From Paraglaciecola sp. 20A4 (GTDB lineage: Bacteria > Pseudomonadota > Gammaproteobacteria > Enterobacterales > Alteromonadaceae), in contig NZ_WTPY01000027.1 in NCBI RefSeq assembly GCF_011378905.1, positions 1 through 61,937 on the forward strand: 61,937 nt of DNA, written 5' to 3'. Of the stretch, positions 28,001 to 36,650 are shown one piece after another. The stretch's first letter is position 1; the number at the start of each line of letters is the position of its first letter. The notes below the pieces were generated by a model. The model was not told the origin of the DNA. It made no database searches and was given only the letters and a program-made list of their open reading frames with translations. Both the position numbers and the translations under genes were made by a program.

Positions 28001-28732
28001 ACGCGTGTTTTGCACGTCTCTAGACGCGGTAATGATAAAACCCAGTTTTTCGTCAAAGTACTTATCGGCGAAACTACCATTTATTCTGTAGTCACTGTCA
28101 TCTGCAAATTCATTGTAGCGACCTTCAATAGTAAAAGATCTTCTTGGTTTGTTTAGGTCAAGTGGCCTGATTGTCCTTAACATAATGTTTGCGCCCAGCG
28201 AGCCTTCATCTTGGTCTGCTGCAGCGGTCTTTACGACGTCAATTGACGAGAGAATATCTGATGAGAATGAACTTAAATCGACGCTGTTGTTATTGGCTGC
28301 GTTGTTATCTGAACCGTCATTACTGATACCACCGGTTAAGGCCACGCCGTTGATGGAAATCTGGTTCAACGAGGGGCCCGCGCCGCGCACAGAAATACGT
28401 GTCCCTTCACCGGCCTCTTCTTGCACCGTAACACCAGTCACGCGGGATAATGCATCAGCGATGTTTTGGTCGGTAGATTTACCCACATCTTCTGCGTGAA
28501 TTGAATCACTAACCGTGTCAGAAAAGCGTTTTTGATTCATTGATTTTACTAAACTACTGCGAAAACCAGTGACGTCAATAATTTCAATGTCCTCAAGATC
28601 TTCATCCGAGGCTTGTGCAGTTTGAGCCGGTTGTGCTGTTTGCTGCTCATTTTCCTGGGCAATGGTGTGTGTGCTCATGAATGTAGTCATGACCGCCAAT
28701 GATAAGGCGCTTAGTTTGAAGTGTGTTCTCAT
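25013..28732 (-). CDS. Large TonB-dependent receptor, predicted oligosaccharide importer
   Basis: I choose the ATG at 28732 (1239 residues), because the GTG four codons upstream lies in a GTGGGAAATATC stretch that serves as ribosome site. A signal peptide (to about residue 28, THTIAQ) is followed by a Q/E-rich linker. The TonB box may be the hydrophobic stretch around IEIIDVTGF, continuing FRSSLVKSMNQKR. The plug has TDQNIADALSRVTGVTVQEE and GTRISVRGAGPSLNQISING, and the barrel ends in RIGLRGTF. This is the Xanthomonas/Caulobacter subtype (TIGR01782-like), used for glycan uptake in marine gammaproteobacteria. It heads the leftward PUL operon; an operator dyad lies 278 bp upstream. Confidence 0.9.
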   Translation of the reverse strand: MRTHFKLSALSLAVMTTFMSTHTIAQENEQQTAQPAQTAQASDEDLEDIEIIDVTGFRSSLVKSMNQKRFSDTVSDSIHAEDVGKSTDQNIADALSRVTGVTVQEEAGEGTRISVRGAGPSLNQISINGVALTGGISNDGSDNNAANNNSVDLSSFSSDILSSIDVVKTAAADQDEGSLGANIMLRTIRPLDLNKPRRSFTIEGRYNEFADDSDYRINGSFADKYFDEKLGFIITASRDVQNTRQDRISTNFETGAIPINDLNDGGRTATDLATGKPIRVLGYQRDDQGNVLLDDSGQALVNPIESLVDYDPATQQLVEGDLFVLARDSINFGLDTDKRERFSLSTGLQYRPNEKTDIQWDVTYTKQDILEDNQSLNMNISPLVLIHPDDDNTALNVVDLGTNTLERATSRSITGGTNRTTGLREIETKVSTVDFTHHLTDNLTVNLIAGYSQTVDETPDDDEKDRFLSIGTAQWGTAGRNAVEAQPDEILELVGYDCSTGSTADCDYFSGSTLAQFDAFDGSVTSVTSRFNPFDLEHNHLGQLVFRKNKLTDTNKSVFLNFDWVLDYEHVRSVEFGAKWADRSRDVSIENTRITNGEDLIDVDDPSAPFEVRGLATIRVADIISSDAFPYNNFGEDLQANRSNALFGGWPLLDSQRALELVGGKNAGELGVNRSSAGSREIATETMAAYVKTNFEFFDGKLTGNIGVRYVRDESEASGLGSINYIRAPQMLDPYDLIVTRGLANMSNPACPEAVISNNDTRFTPENDDQLRNCWASAVTHGYNFNNQATIPYDQATGQFLIPGADGQTGPDVNRLLFVDASGNIITSNALPSLIYDQNGNLVPTSPSEWARFNSNGLIWPFLDRSTAFTGPNGTGQEVQQREAPVSDTGTNDAWLPSLSLNYALDEDTILRFAATRTMTRPSFDSLNPGNSIREQQFGAGNGRAGNTQLENLTSTNFDFSYEWYFNESGLLSAALFYKDMKDFEETIVTPFHYRDVRDQIDLKSADLLLDFDPNRTPGDEDNCHPLRYAAGFFDKWTIECDVVNIATVTNGDGATIKGLELGYTQNYTMLPGLFSALGVSVNYTYQDSESEAQEIGSTGRFLRPLPQPFTPQHSANMTIFWEKDGIQLRLANRYTDVQAVSRNNSGAIWQEASTRLDFSGSYAINKNFTVTFNALNLTDETRRNFYTASGAVDATNLNSQEVVLDEGNVFDDSSITTNRTTALFKTGRQFRIGLRGTF

Positions 28733-29009
28733 GATATTTCCCACGTTCTGTTTTTAAACTATTTACATGCGTGTCAACAAAGCAGATGAGTGTGCTTCAT
28801 CTATAAATTCGAACACCTGACCTAGCCTTTATCCGATGATGTGTCGTACATCCTTTGTGCTAATAGGTGCTTGGTCATTCGCTAGCGAGTGTCGCGTTAG
28901 CCGATAAATATGTATTCAACCACTAGGGGATCGGGTTCAAAGATGCCCCTTTGGTATCAAACTCATTTAAACGTATTCGATACTGTATTTTTCAAATCTC
29001 ATATAAATA

Positions 29010-29026
29010 TAAACATATGATGTTTA
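29010..29026. promoter_or_regulatory. Predicted GntR/DgoR-type operator, site 1 (TonB receptor side)
   Basis: TAAACATATGATGTTTA is a perfect 7-3-7 inverted repeat (TAAACAT-ATG-ATGTTTA), 278 bp upstream of the TonB receptor start. The same dyad recurs at 29644-29660 and 43166-43182. Confidence 0.7.
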
Positions 29027-29643
29027 CGAGAGCAAGTCATTTGTTAACTTATATTTAACATTGTGCGATTGGAGGTGCGAGCCTATCCGACCTATTAAGA
29101 CAGTCACTGGCATGTAAGATTTTATCTTTTACGATAAATAGCAATCACTTAACAGAAGCAAAAGTTGAGCTTTTAACGTGGGTGAGCGGTACAGACCGAT
29201 GCATTAAAAAATACACATTAAAATTATTAGAAAAGCGTCAGTAGCACATATCAATGGTGGTGAGTATTAATCGAACCGTTTCGTAAACCAATTGTACTGA
29301 TGATTTAAATTCACGTTGCTGGTGGGACGGTATTGATTTCTTGGTATTGATAATAAACGTAATTAACCCTCGTATAGTAAAAGTGAAAGCTCGAAATGGC
29401 ATATCAAATTGAAGTGCTCAAACCAGTAATATTGCAGGTGTCGTTATATACCTCGATGTGAAAAGGTTATTAAGTTTCATTAAGCCAGATAGTACTTTTA
29501 TCCTTAACGGGCTTTTTACAACAATCGCACTTAATCGATAGATAATTAATGAAGCAATTAATAAAGCAAAAGATTGGTGTTGATACCGAAATTTCAATCG
29601 GTAAAAAAAATTCAAATAGAGATATTAAAAGATATTGCATACA

Positions 29644-29660
29644 CAAACATCATATGTTTA
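29644..29660. promoter_or_regulatory. Predicted GntR/DgoR-type operator, site 2 (GH16 side)
   Basis: CAAACATCATATGTTTA has AAACAT-CAT-ATGTTT as a perfect 6-3-6 dyad. It is the reverse complement of site 1 except for one outer base, and lies 156 bp upstream of the GH16 start. Confidence 0.7.
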
Positions 29661-29816
29661 TATGTGTGCCGTGAATTTAATTATTCATTAACAAATATTA
29701 CACAGTTACCTCAATTGAATTTGATATAAAAAAATATTGTCCACACAACGTAATACTCGAGGTTGCCTGTGGGACGCTTATAAACCTCTTTAGGGTGTTT
29801 ATTGGGACGACACATT

Positions 29817-31277
29817 ATGAAAGCGAATTTTACTAAAGCTGCCATTATACTGCTGACAACACAGGGATTAATGGCCTGTCAAAGCGATGCGGATCCAACT
29901 GATACAGTCAACGAGTTAAATGACATCGCGCAGGTAACACCCATATCTGATCCGCAAAATGAAGCCGGTTGGATATTGAATACGGCGATCAGTGATGAGT
30001 TTACCGGTAATGAAATTGATCGTAGTAAGTGGTTAGTTCAAGGCGACAATAACGAATACTATATTTGGAAAGGTCGCGCACCCTCGCAATTTGCACCCCA
30101 TAATGTCATCGTTGAAGATGGCCTGCTCAAGCTAAAAAGTCAGTGGGAGCCAGACTTCGCTTTTGCCGAAGAGAATTATGCTGATGGCGATGTAGACGCA
30201 GGTTACGGCGTATACGAAGATGAACCGATGCCGATAACAACGGCAGCTATTGTAAGTCACCAACGCTTTTTAAATGGTTATATGGAGGTGCGTTCAAAAG
30301 CTATAGATGCCGCCATGACCAGTGCCTTTTGGGCCCTAGGTTACCAGTCAGAGTTAGATATATTTGAGCAAATGGGTAGGCCTACCATTGAGGGGAATAT
30401 TCGTGAAGACTACGTTAAATCTACGGCTCATGATTGGCGTCCACCCGCAAAACGTCCAACTTGGGCATTTCAACATAGCGAAAAATACCCCTTTAGGGTT
30501 GCCGATGAGTTTCATGTATACGCAGCTGAGTGGGGGCAAGATTATCTAAAATTATTCACCGACGGTAAGTTGATTTACTCGGTTACCCAAAAAGAGCTGG
30601 GTGATAAGTGGGTATTAACGAACCCGCTAGAAATCTGGTTAGACTCTGAGATTTTTCAATGGTTAGGTATGCCTCATAAAGAAGAACTACCTGGTTCATT
30701 TGACGTAGATTACGTTCGAGTGTGGCAAAAGCCCCAAGACAATACACTTCAGCGGGCGTTTTATAGTTTTGAAGGGCCGCAATTATTTGATAAAAACCCA
30801 AAGCCTTTAAAAATGGCACCTGAAAGCTCTAAAGATAATGCTTATCAACAATTTTGGGAGTTCCCCGGTGCATCATCTGAACACGCATCATTAGTCTATG
30901 AGCGTGCGACTAAAGGTAAGGCTTCTTTAAAAATAGAAGCCGACGCGAGCGATAATGCGCTAGTAATTTCTGCTATAGCGCCAGATGGTTCGGTGAACGT
31001 GCCCGCTGGCGAATACGAGATTTGTTTTGATGTGTGGCTGGCACCCGATAGCACATGGAAAACCTTAAACCTCGATTTGATTAACCCTAAAACAACTCTT
31101 CACTTTGATTTGCAAGCCATTAGCAAAGGCCTGTGGGTTAGCTTGAGTCAACCCTTGACGCGCAAAAGCGCATCTGGCGCAAATGATGCGCTTAATATTT
31201 CAATTGATAGCAGTAACCTTATTTCCGGCAAAAGTACGTTGTTTATCGACAATGTAGCGCTTAAAAAAGCCAAGTAA
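29817..31277 (+). CDS. GH16 endo-galactanase-like lipoprotein
   Basis: The ATG at 29817 gives 486 residues with a lipobox (LMAC, Cys21), better placed than the upstream TTG. Residues 50-318 form a GH16 jelly roll. The catalytic motif is ELDIFE: Glu179 is the nucleophile, Asp181 the assisting residue and Glu184 the acid/base. Conserved neighbours are SDEFTGNEID, WKGRAPSQF, FWALGY and FDVDYVRVW. The last ~165 residues form a separate beta-rich, probably carbohydrate-binding domain. GH16 enzymes of this sort cleave beta-1,4 links in agar, porphyran, carrageenan or furcellaran; I cannot choose among these. The lipid anchor suggests surface or periplasmic action. First gene of the rightward PUL operon. 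Confidence 0.85.
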   Translation: MKANFTKAAIILLTTQGLMACQSDADPTDTVNELNDIAQVTPISDPQNEAGWILNTAISDEFTGNEIDRSKWLVQGDNNEYYIWKGRAPSQFAPHNVIVEDGLLKLKSQWEPDFAFAEENYADGDVDAGYGVYEDEPMPITTAAIVSHQRFLNGYMEVRSKAIDAAMTSAFWALGYQSELDIFEQMGRPTIEGNIREDYVKSTAHDWRPPAKRPTWAFQHSEKYPFRVADEFHVYAAEWGQDYLKLFTDGKLIYSVTQKELGDKWVLTNPLEIWLDSEIFQWLGMPHKEELPGSFDVDYVRVWQKPQDNTLQRAFYSFEGPQLFDKNPKPLKMAPESSKDNAYQQFWEFPGASSEHASLVYERATKGKASLKIEADASDNALVISAIAPDGSVNVPAGEYEICFDVWLAPDSTWKTLNLDLINPKTTLHFDLQAISKGLWVSLSQPLTRKSASGANDALNISIDSSNLISGKSTLFIDNVALKKAK

Positions 31278-31318
31278 AAGGTGAGTTATCAATACTTTTC
31301 ATCCTTAAGGAGATTAAA

Positions 31319-32881
31319 ATGACGTTGAATATTTTGCTAACAGGCTTAGCAACAGCCCTGCTTTGCCATGGTAGTTACAGCTTTGCTGCACAGGACAGCG
31401 GCGATACATCCGCCGCTAAGGCAAAGAAACCCAATGTGTTGGTGCTAATGTTTGACGACATGCGTTTTGATACATTTTCCTATCGTGGGGGGCCGGTACC
31501 TACCCCAAATATTGATGCATTGGCTAATTCGGGTACGCGTTTTGATAACGCTATGACAACCACAGGTTTATGTTCTCCTTCAAGAGCGGCCTTGTTTACC
31601 GGACGATGGGGACATAAAACTGGTCTTGACGACAATGTCGGTTTGTATCACTCACGTGTTGATGAGTTATCTGAAGACCAAGGTGGCGTTATTCGTCGGG
31701 CCACCGACGCGGGTTATAATGTCGGTTACGTGGGCAAGTGGCACTTAGGACCTCAAGGGCCAGCATTGCGCGGAGCCAAATTTATGTGGGGTAAAGAGCA
31801 TTCACAGGCTCGCCATTCTCGTCCTTACGTACCTTACGAAAAACAAGCCAAAATGGCCAAATACAATCGCGGTGAGCGAGATGCCAATGGTGAAAAGCAC
31901 GAGTACTTTGAAACACTAGCCGGTACCTATGAAACCAACCATACCGCAGAAAATGTGCATATGGGACAAGAAATGCTGCGTGAAGCAGCCAAACAAGATC
32001 AACCGTTTTTCGGCGTAATCAGCTTCGAGCAGCCCCATCCGCCTTATCGTGTACCGGAGCCCTATGCCAGCATGTTTGATCCTAAAACGGTTAAATTGCC
32101 AGCCAATCACGCTGTTAAACGTCAATTTAAACCTATGGCTCAAGATGAAGATTGGTGGCCTTGGCACGACGTTGACCATATGACCGACATGGACTGGCGA
32201 AAATCCCGTACTTTCTATTACGGGGCTATTGCTATGATTGACCATGCAGTGGGAGAGATTATCGATACCACCAAAGCACTGGGTATGTACGATGATTTAA
32301 CCATTATCGTATTAGGCGACCAAGGCAGCATGTTAGGTGAGCATGACTTATATGATAAAGGTCCGTACGCGTACGATGAGCTTATGCGTATGCCGCTTAT
32401 TATTCGTAATCCTAATGTCGAGCCGAAAATTATTCATAAGCAAGTTTCGATGTTAGACATTGCACCAACCCTAGGTGACATGATGGCACTCAAGCCTGAT
32501 GGGGACGTTGATGGCCGCAGTTTAACCAACTTGATGGAACAAGGTGACATCGCCGATAAAGGTCGAGTCGATAAAGCGCTTTACGCTTATGAATGGTACA
32601 ACGGGGGTTGGTTTGGTATTCGCGCACTGCGCACACCTGAAATGAAATTTGTCTGGAACCCAGGTGATAACCGCGACGAGTTATACGATCTTAAAAACGA
32701 TCCGATTGAAGTTAACAACGTGATTAAAGATAAAAAATATACCAAGCAATTGCGTCATATGGTGCAACTGATGGAAGACGAGTTGGTGCGTATTAACGAT
32801 CCCTCGGTACAAAAATTCCGTTATCAAGTAGCCGGTTATCGCAGTGAAGAAGGTAAAAGCCAAGCTTATGAAGTCGACTAG
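31319..32881 (+). CDS. Formylglycine-dependent sulfatase (S1 family), PUL
   Basis: This 520-residue protein has a signal peptide (about 1-23) and AAGGAG 7 bases before the ATG. The sulfatase signature is C85-S-P-S-R89, in GLCSPSRAALFTGRWGHKT. Cys85 would be converted to formylglycine by an anaerobic-type maturase (anSME) encoded elsewhere. Metal-binding residues are FDD near 45-47 and LGDQGSMLGEHDLYDKGP near residue 335. It should remove a sulfate ester from the galactan or its oligosaccharides, in the periplasm. It starts 41 bp after the GH16 gene. The exact S1 subfamily and sulfate position cannot be called from motifs. Confidence 0.9.
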   Translation: MTLNILLTGLATALLCHGSYSFAAQDSGDTSAAKAKKPNVLVLMFDDMRFDTFSYRGGPVPTPNIDALANSGTRFDNAMTTTGLCSPSRAALFTGRWGHKTGLDDNVGLYHSRVDELSEDQGGVIRRATDAGYNVGYVGKWHLGPQGPALRGAKFMWGKEHSQARHSRPYVPYEKQAKMAKYNRGERDANGEKHEYFETLAGTYETNHTAENVHMGQEMLREAAKQDQPFFGVISFEQPHPPYRVPEPYASMFDPKTVKLPANHAVKRQFKPMAQDEDWWPWHDVDHMTDMDWRKSRTFYYGAIAMIDHAVGEIIDTTKALGMYDDLTIIVLGDQGSMLGEHDLYDKGPYAYDELMRMPLIIRNPNVEPKIIHKQVSMLDIAPTLGDMMALKPDGDVDGRSLTNLMEQGDIADKGRVDKALYAYEWYNGGWFGIRALRTPEMKFVWNPGDNRDELYDLKNDPIEVNNVIKDKKYTKQLRHMVQLMEDELVRINDPSVQKFRYQVAGYRSEEGKSQAYEVD

Positions 32882-32962
32882 GCGTCGTCTCTATTCCCCA
32901 AATTAGCTAAATGCTCGTTTGGGCTGCTTTTGGATTTTAGTAATTTGTGTAAGGACAACATA

Positions 32963-34438
32963 ATGATGTGTAAAACAAAAATAGGCACCCTTATATGTGG
33001 TGCAATAGTGGCTATGTCAGCTGGGCTGTCGGCTTCGGTGATGGCTAATCAGGCTGATAATGCTGAAAAACCCAATATTTTGTTTGTATTGGCAGATGAC
33101 CTTGGTTACAACGATGTGGGGTTCAATGGCTCAACAGATATCAAAACCCCGAATTTAGATACGTTAGCAAAAGACGGCGTAACGTTTGATGCGGCCTATG
33201 TAGCGCATCCCTTTTGCGGTCCAAGCCGCGCTGCCATTATGACCGGACGCTACCCTCATAAGATAGGTGCCCAATTCAATTTGCCAGAAGATAACTCTAA
33301 CGTAGGCGTGTCTGCCGACGAGCCCTTTATCGCCCAAACGATGAAAAATGCCGGTTACTTTACGGGTGCCATGGGTAAATGGCATTTAGGCGAAGCACCA
33401 GAATTTCATCCTAATAAACATGGATTTGACGAGTTTTATGGATTTTTAGGTGGTGGGCATAATTACTTCCCTGCTGAATTCGAAAAAGCTTACGCTGATC
33501 GTGTGGCACAGGGGTTAACTAATATTAATATGTATCTCACGCCGTTAGAGCACAACGGTAAAGAAGTACGCGAAACTGAATATATAACGGATGGTTTAAG
33601 TCGCGAAGCCGTCAGCTTTGTTGATAAAGCAGCAGCTAAAAAACAACCGTTTTTCTTGTATCTTGCCTACAACGCCCCCCATGTTCCGTTGCAAGCGAAA
33701 GAAGACGACTTAGCGGTATTTAGCAATATAAAAGATAAAAAGCGTCGCACGTATGCCGCTATGGTATACGCAGTGGACCGCGGCGTAGGCCGTATCGTTG
33801 AACAGCTGAAAAAAAATGGTCAGTTTGATAATACCTTGATCGTATTTATGAGTGACAATGGCGGGAAAATGGGCCAAGGCTCAAATAATTTCCCTCTCAA
33901 AGAAGGGAAGGGCAGCGTACAAGAAGGCGGATTTCGCGTGCCAATGTTGTTCCATTGGCCTGAACACTTAAAAGCCGGTAGTCGCTTTCCCCATCCTGTA
34001 CTTGCACTTGATTTGTACCCGACCTTTGCTGAAATAGGTGGTGCAACGTTACCTGCAGGTAAAAAGCTAGACGGCAAAGACATTTGGACTGGACTGCAAG
34101 CTGGCAATGCTCCCCATAAAGATGAGTTTATTTATGTACTTCGCCATCGTGATGGATTCAGCGATGCTGCTGCCAGACGTAATCAATACAAGGCAGTGAA
34201 AAATCATAACCAGAAGTGGAAGTTATTCAACATTGCGGATGATATTTCTGAGAACAAAGATGTCAGTGCAGCACATCCGGCCATTTTACGTGACATGGTT
34301 TCATCGATGGAATCATGGAGCTGGAACAATGCGCAACCTAAGTGGTTTCACAATTCTAGTGAGGGGGCAAGATGGCGTTTAAAAGCTATGCCTCGTTTTG
34401 ATGAAACCTTTGAGGTAGGTGATGGCTCAAAACGCTGA
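32963..34438 (+). CDS. Second formylglycine-dependent sulfatase (S1 family), PUL
   Basis: I place the start at ATG 32963 (491 residues), 7 bases after AAGGA; an in-phase ATG follows immediately. There is a signal peptide to about residue 29 (SVMANQ). The active site is C85-G-P-S-R89 (HPFCGPSRAAIMTGR); metal ligands come from LADDLGYNDVG and FMSDNGG. The shorter loops and NGGKMGQGSNNFPLKEGKGS insert differ from the preceding sulfatase, so the pair probably removes sulfates at different positions. It lies 81 bp downstream of the first sulfatase. Its formylglycine also needs a maturase from outside the window. Confidence 0.9.
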   Translation: MMCKTKIGTLICGAIVAMSAGLSASVMANQADNAEKPNILFVLADDLGYNDVGFNGSTDIKTPNLDTLAKDGVTFDAAYVAHPFCGPSRAAIMTGRYPHKIGAQFNLPEDNSNVGVSADEPFIAQTMKNAGYFTGAMGKWHLGEAPEFHPNKHGFDEFYGFLGGGHNYFPAEFEKAYADRVAQGLTNINMYLTPLEHNGKEVRETEYITDGLSREAVSFVDKAAAKKQPFFLYLAYNAPHVPLQAKEDDLAVFSNIKDKKRRTYAAMVYAVDRGVGRIVEQLKKNGQFDNTLIVFMSDNGGKMGQGSNNFPLKEGKGSVQEGGFRVPMLFHWPEHLKAGSRFPHPVLALDLYPTFAEIGGATLPAGKKLDGKDIWTGLQAGNAPHKDEFIYVLRHRDGFSDAAARRNQYKAVKNHNQKWKLFNIADDISENKDVSAAHPAILRDMVSSMESWSWNNAQPKWFHNSSEGARWRLKAMPRFDETFEVGDGSKR

Positions 34439-34592
34439 TATGAAGCCCTAACTGTCTATGTGGCCTGCCGTTGAGTCATCACTTAACAGCAGGCGATGAA
34501 ATACGCTTACATAACGCCCGCCTTGGATGCTAGCAACTAGCAAAATCAATTGCATTCATTCTGCAAAAAAAGATGAGTATGAGGTTAAATAA

Positions 34593-36539
34593 ATGAAAAC
34601 ACTCTTTCCTACGTATCCAGTAGCCGCACTAAGTGTGCTTATCGGATTAACAGCGGGTTGTCAAAGTGCGGCCCTTTCGCCACTTGGACAGGTTGCTTAT
34701 GGTGAACAATCCAGCGAAAAGGCCTCGTCTGTACAGACACGTTTTAGCGCAGCTAAAAACGTTATCGCGCTTGAAAACAAGAGTCGACGTAAATGGGACA
34801 ATCCCGTTATCGCTGACTTGGACCAAGATGGGTATGACGATTTACTGCTGACCGATCATGGTTACAGCGTTAAATTGTACTGGAACAATAAGGGGACGTT
34901 CGGTAAAGGCTACGATCTCATTATGGGCGACATGCACGGCATAGGCGTGGGAGATTTTGATAAAGACGGCGTGATCGACGCGTTGATTTCTCGCGGTGGG
35001 GGCTCTGGTGCCAACGCGCGTAACGCTAAACTTTTTCATTTCAGTAAAGATCGTAAAATTTCTAAAGGCGAGGATTTTTCACCGGCGTTGAGAAATATGC
35101 GTGGACGCACCAGCAAATTTTTTGACGCTGACAATGACGGTGATTTAGATTTAGCCTTACTCGGGTTTCCGTCGAAGGACGCCGGCCCAGAAGGTGAGAA
35201 CTACTTGTACCGCAACGACGGTAAGGGTAACTTGACCCAAGAAGGCCTGTTACCTCGTACGCATCGTGACGGGCAAAAAATGCTGATCACAGACTTCAAT
35301 CAAGACAATATCAGCGACATAATATTGTACGGTGATGGCGCGGTAAAAGCACTGCAGGGAGATGCTAAATTTGGCTTTAAGGATGTAACGCGCCAAGTGT
35401 TGGGGCAAGAGATAAGTGATGTGACTGGGATTGCCCAAATTGACTTTGATAACGATGGCGATTTTGATCTTTATCTCACTCGCGGCAAAAGATTGAAGGC
35501 GGGAGATACGTTTTACGATCCTCAGACCTCTACGTTGGCTTTTTACACTAAGCGGGGTCCATTCCAGCTTGATGATCTGCTCCTAGGGGAAGTCCTTGAA
35601 ATTGAGAACCTACAAACATCCTATCCTGATCAAGACGTTTTTATCGGTGAAAGCGGCTATCAATATCAATTCCCTGGTGAGTTTCACGGCGGACAAAATA
35701 TCCGTTTAGTTAGTAGCTTAGCTTTAGGCTGGCCAGACAAACCCACTAAAAAAGGTATTTACATTGGCTATATTGGTAACGATACCTGGCGGATAGCCGG
35801 CACCACTAATCCTCCAACAACCGGGGTGATTAAAAATGTTAAAAGTTATGTAGCCACTAAATTGCCTAAAGGTCCCAGCGACATATTACTTGAAAATCAG
35901 CATGGTCATTTTATCGATGTAACTGAGAAAGCTGGGCTCCTTAAAAACGTCCATAACACAGGTGTTGCGGTAGGTGATTTTGACAACAATGGCTTTGCGG
36001 ATTTGTTTGTCGTTACTCGAGGTAATATGGTCACGCCTAACGCACAAAGTGTGTTACTCAATCAAGGCGACGGCACGTTCAAACTGGATCCGCACCACGG
36101 CGTTGTATCCCAAGAGCTTGGTGCCACTGGGTCAGGGGCGGATGCTATCGATTTTGATTTAGACGGTAACCTTGATCTAGTCTACGCCAACGAGCGTGGC
36201 AGATGGCATCTTGAAAGAAATAGTGGTTTTAGCTCAAATGATAGCAAAGCTGCCGAGGCTGGGCATTATTTGAAAGTAGCCGTGGAAGAATCACCTAGAA
36301 GCAAAGCATCACGCCGAGATGCTCTGGTGAGCGTTAGCGCTTGTGGAAATACCCAAATCCAACGTGTTGGTGATAGCGGTGCACCGTATACCCAGTCGTT
36401 GCGTGCAACGCTGCACTTTGGTTTAGGCTCGTGTACAGAAATTGACAAGGTAATCGTACGCTGGAGTAACGGTGAAAGCGATAGTGCACAATCTGTATCC
36501 TATGATGCGATCCTTAAGTTGCCGTTAAATAAAAAGTAA
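34593..36539 (+). CDS. FG-GAP/VCBS propeller lipoprotein with ASPIC/UnbV tail (CRTAC1-like)
   Basis: This 648-residue lipoprotein has a lipobox (LTAGC) at about residue 23. Seven calcium-binding repeats are visible: DLDQDGYDD, DFDKDGVID, DADNDGDLD, DFNQDNISD, DFDNDGDFD, DFDNNGFAD and DFDLDGNLD. These fit a seven-bladed integrin-alpha-like propeller. The last ~90 residues (VSVSACGNTQIQRVGDSGAP, HFGLGSCTEIDKVIVRWSNG) are an ASPIC/UnbV domain. The whole is CRTAC1-like. It ends the rightward PUL operon 154 bp after the sulfatases, which suggests a role in binding sulfated glycan at the cell surface. No enzymatic residues are evident, and function in a PUL is unproven. Confidence 0.8.
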   Translation: MKTLFPTYPVAALSVLIGLTAGCQSAALSPLGQVAYGEQSSEKASSVQTRFSAAKNVIALENKSRRKWDNPVIADLDQDGYDDLLLTDHGYSVKLYWNNKGTFGKGYDLIMGDMHGIGVGDFDKDGVIDALISRGGGSGANARNAKLFHFSKDRKISKGEDFSPALRNMRGRTSKFFDADNDGDLDLALLGFPSKDAGPEGENYLYRNDGKGNLTQEGLLPRTHRDGQKMLITDFNQDNISDIILYGDGAVKALQGDAKFGFKDVTRQVLGQEISDVTGIAQIDFDNDGDFDLYLTRGKRLKAGDTFYDPQTSTLAFYTKRGPFQLDDLLLGEVLEIENLQTSYPDQDVFIGESGYQYQFPGEFHGGQNIRLVSSLALGWPDKPTKKGIYIGYIGNDTWRIAGTTNPPTTGVIKNVKSYVATKLPKGPSDILLENQHGHFIDVTEKAGLLKNVHNTGVAVGDFDNNGFADLFVVTRGNMVTPNAQSVLLNQGDGTFKLDPHHGVVSQELGATGSGADAIDFDLDGNLDLVYANERGRWHLERNSGFSSNDSKAAEAGHYLKVAVEESPRSKASRRDALVSVSACGNTQIQRVGDSGAPYTQSLRATLHFGLGSCTEIDKVIVRWSNGESDSAQSVSYDAILKLPLNKK

Positions 36540-36574
36540 CACTAGGCGTTATCTCAGCTTTAAAAGTAAAAGGA

Positions 36575-36596
36575 GCCACCAATGTGAATAGGTGGC
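36575..36596. terminator. Bidirectional terminator between PUL and homogentisate operon
   Basis: GCCACC (36575-36580) pairs with GGTGGC (36591-36596). On the plus strand it is followed by GCTTATTTTTAG, on the minus strand by TCCTTTTACTTTT. It can end both converging transcripts. Confidence 0.7.
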
Positions 36597-36650
36597 GCTT
36601 ATTTTTAGTCCTATTTTATGGGTATGTAATACCGTTAGATTTCACCCTAG

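Larger units (their letters stand above)
28733..29816. other. Divergent PUL control region
   Basis: About 1.1 kb, AT-rich and without a credible gene, separating the two diverging PUL operons. Two copies of the 17-bp dyad described separately lie near its two outer thirds, one for each direction. Long stretches between them (29030-29640) show only chance open frames. Confidence 0.6.

Noticed and set aside
23158-28732. Classical Bacteroidetes SusC/SusD pair.
   Set aside because: The receptor is of the proteobacterial TIGR01782-like type and the lipoprotein lacks the TPR-rich SusD fold; only the arrangement is analogous.
29418-29615. 65-codon minus-strand frame in the PUL control region.
   Set aside because: It lies in AT-rich DNA, has no ribosome site or family match, and would occupy the regulatory region.
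23158-36539. Defence or antiphage system in the accessory region.
   Set aside because: All genes between the two MITE copies are explained by glycan use, aromatic catabolism, transport and respiration; no nuclease, helicase, reverse transcriptase, toxin or other defence signature is present.
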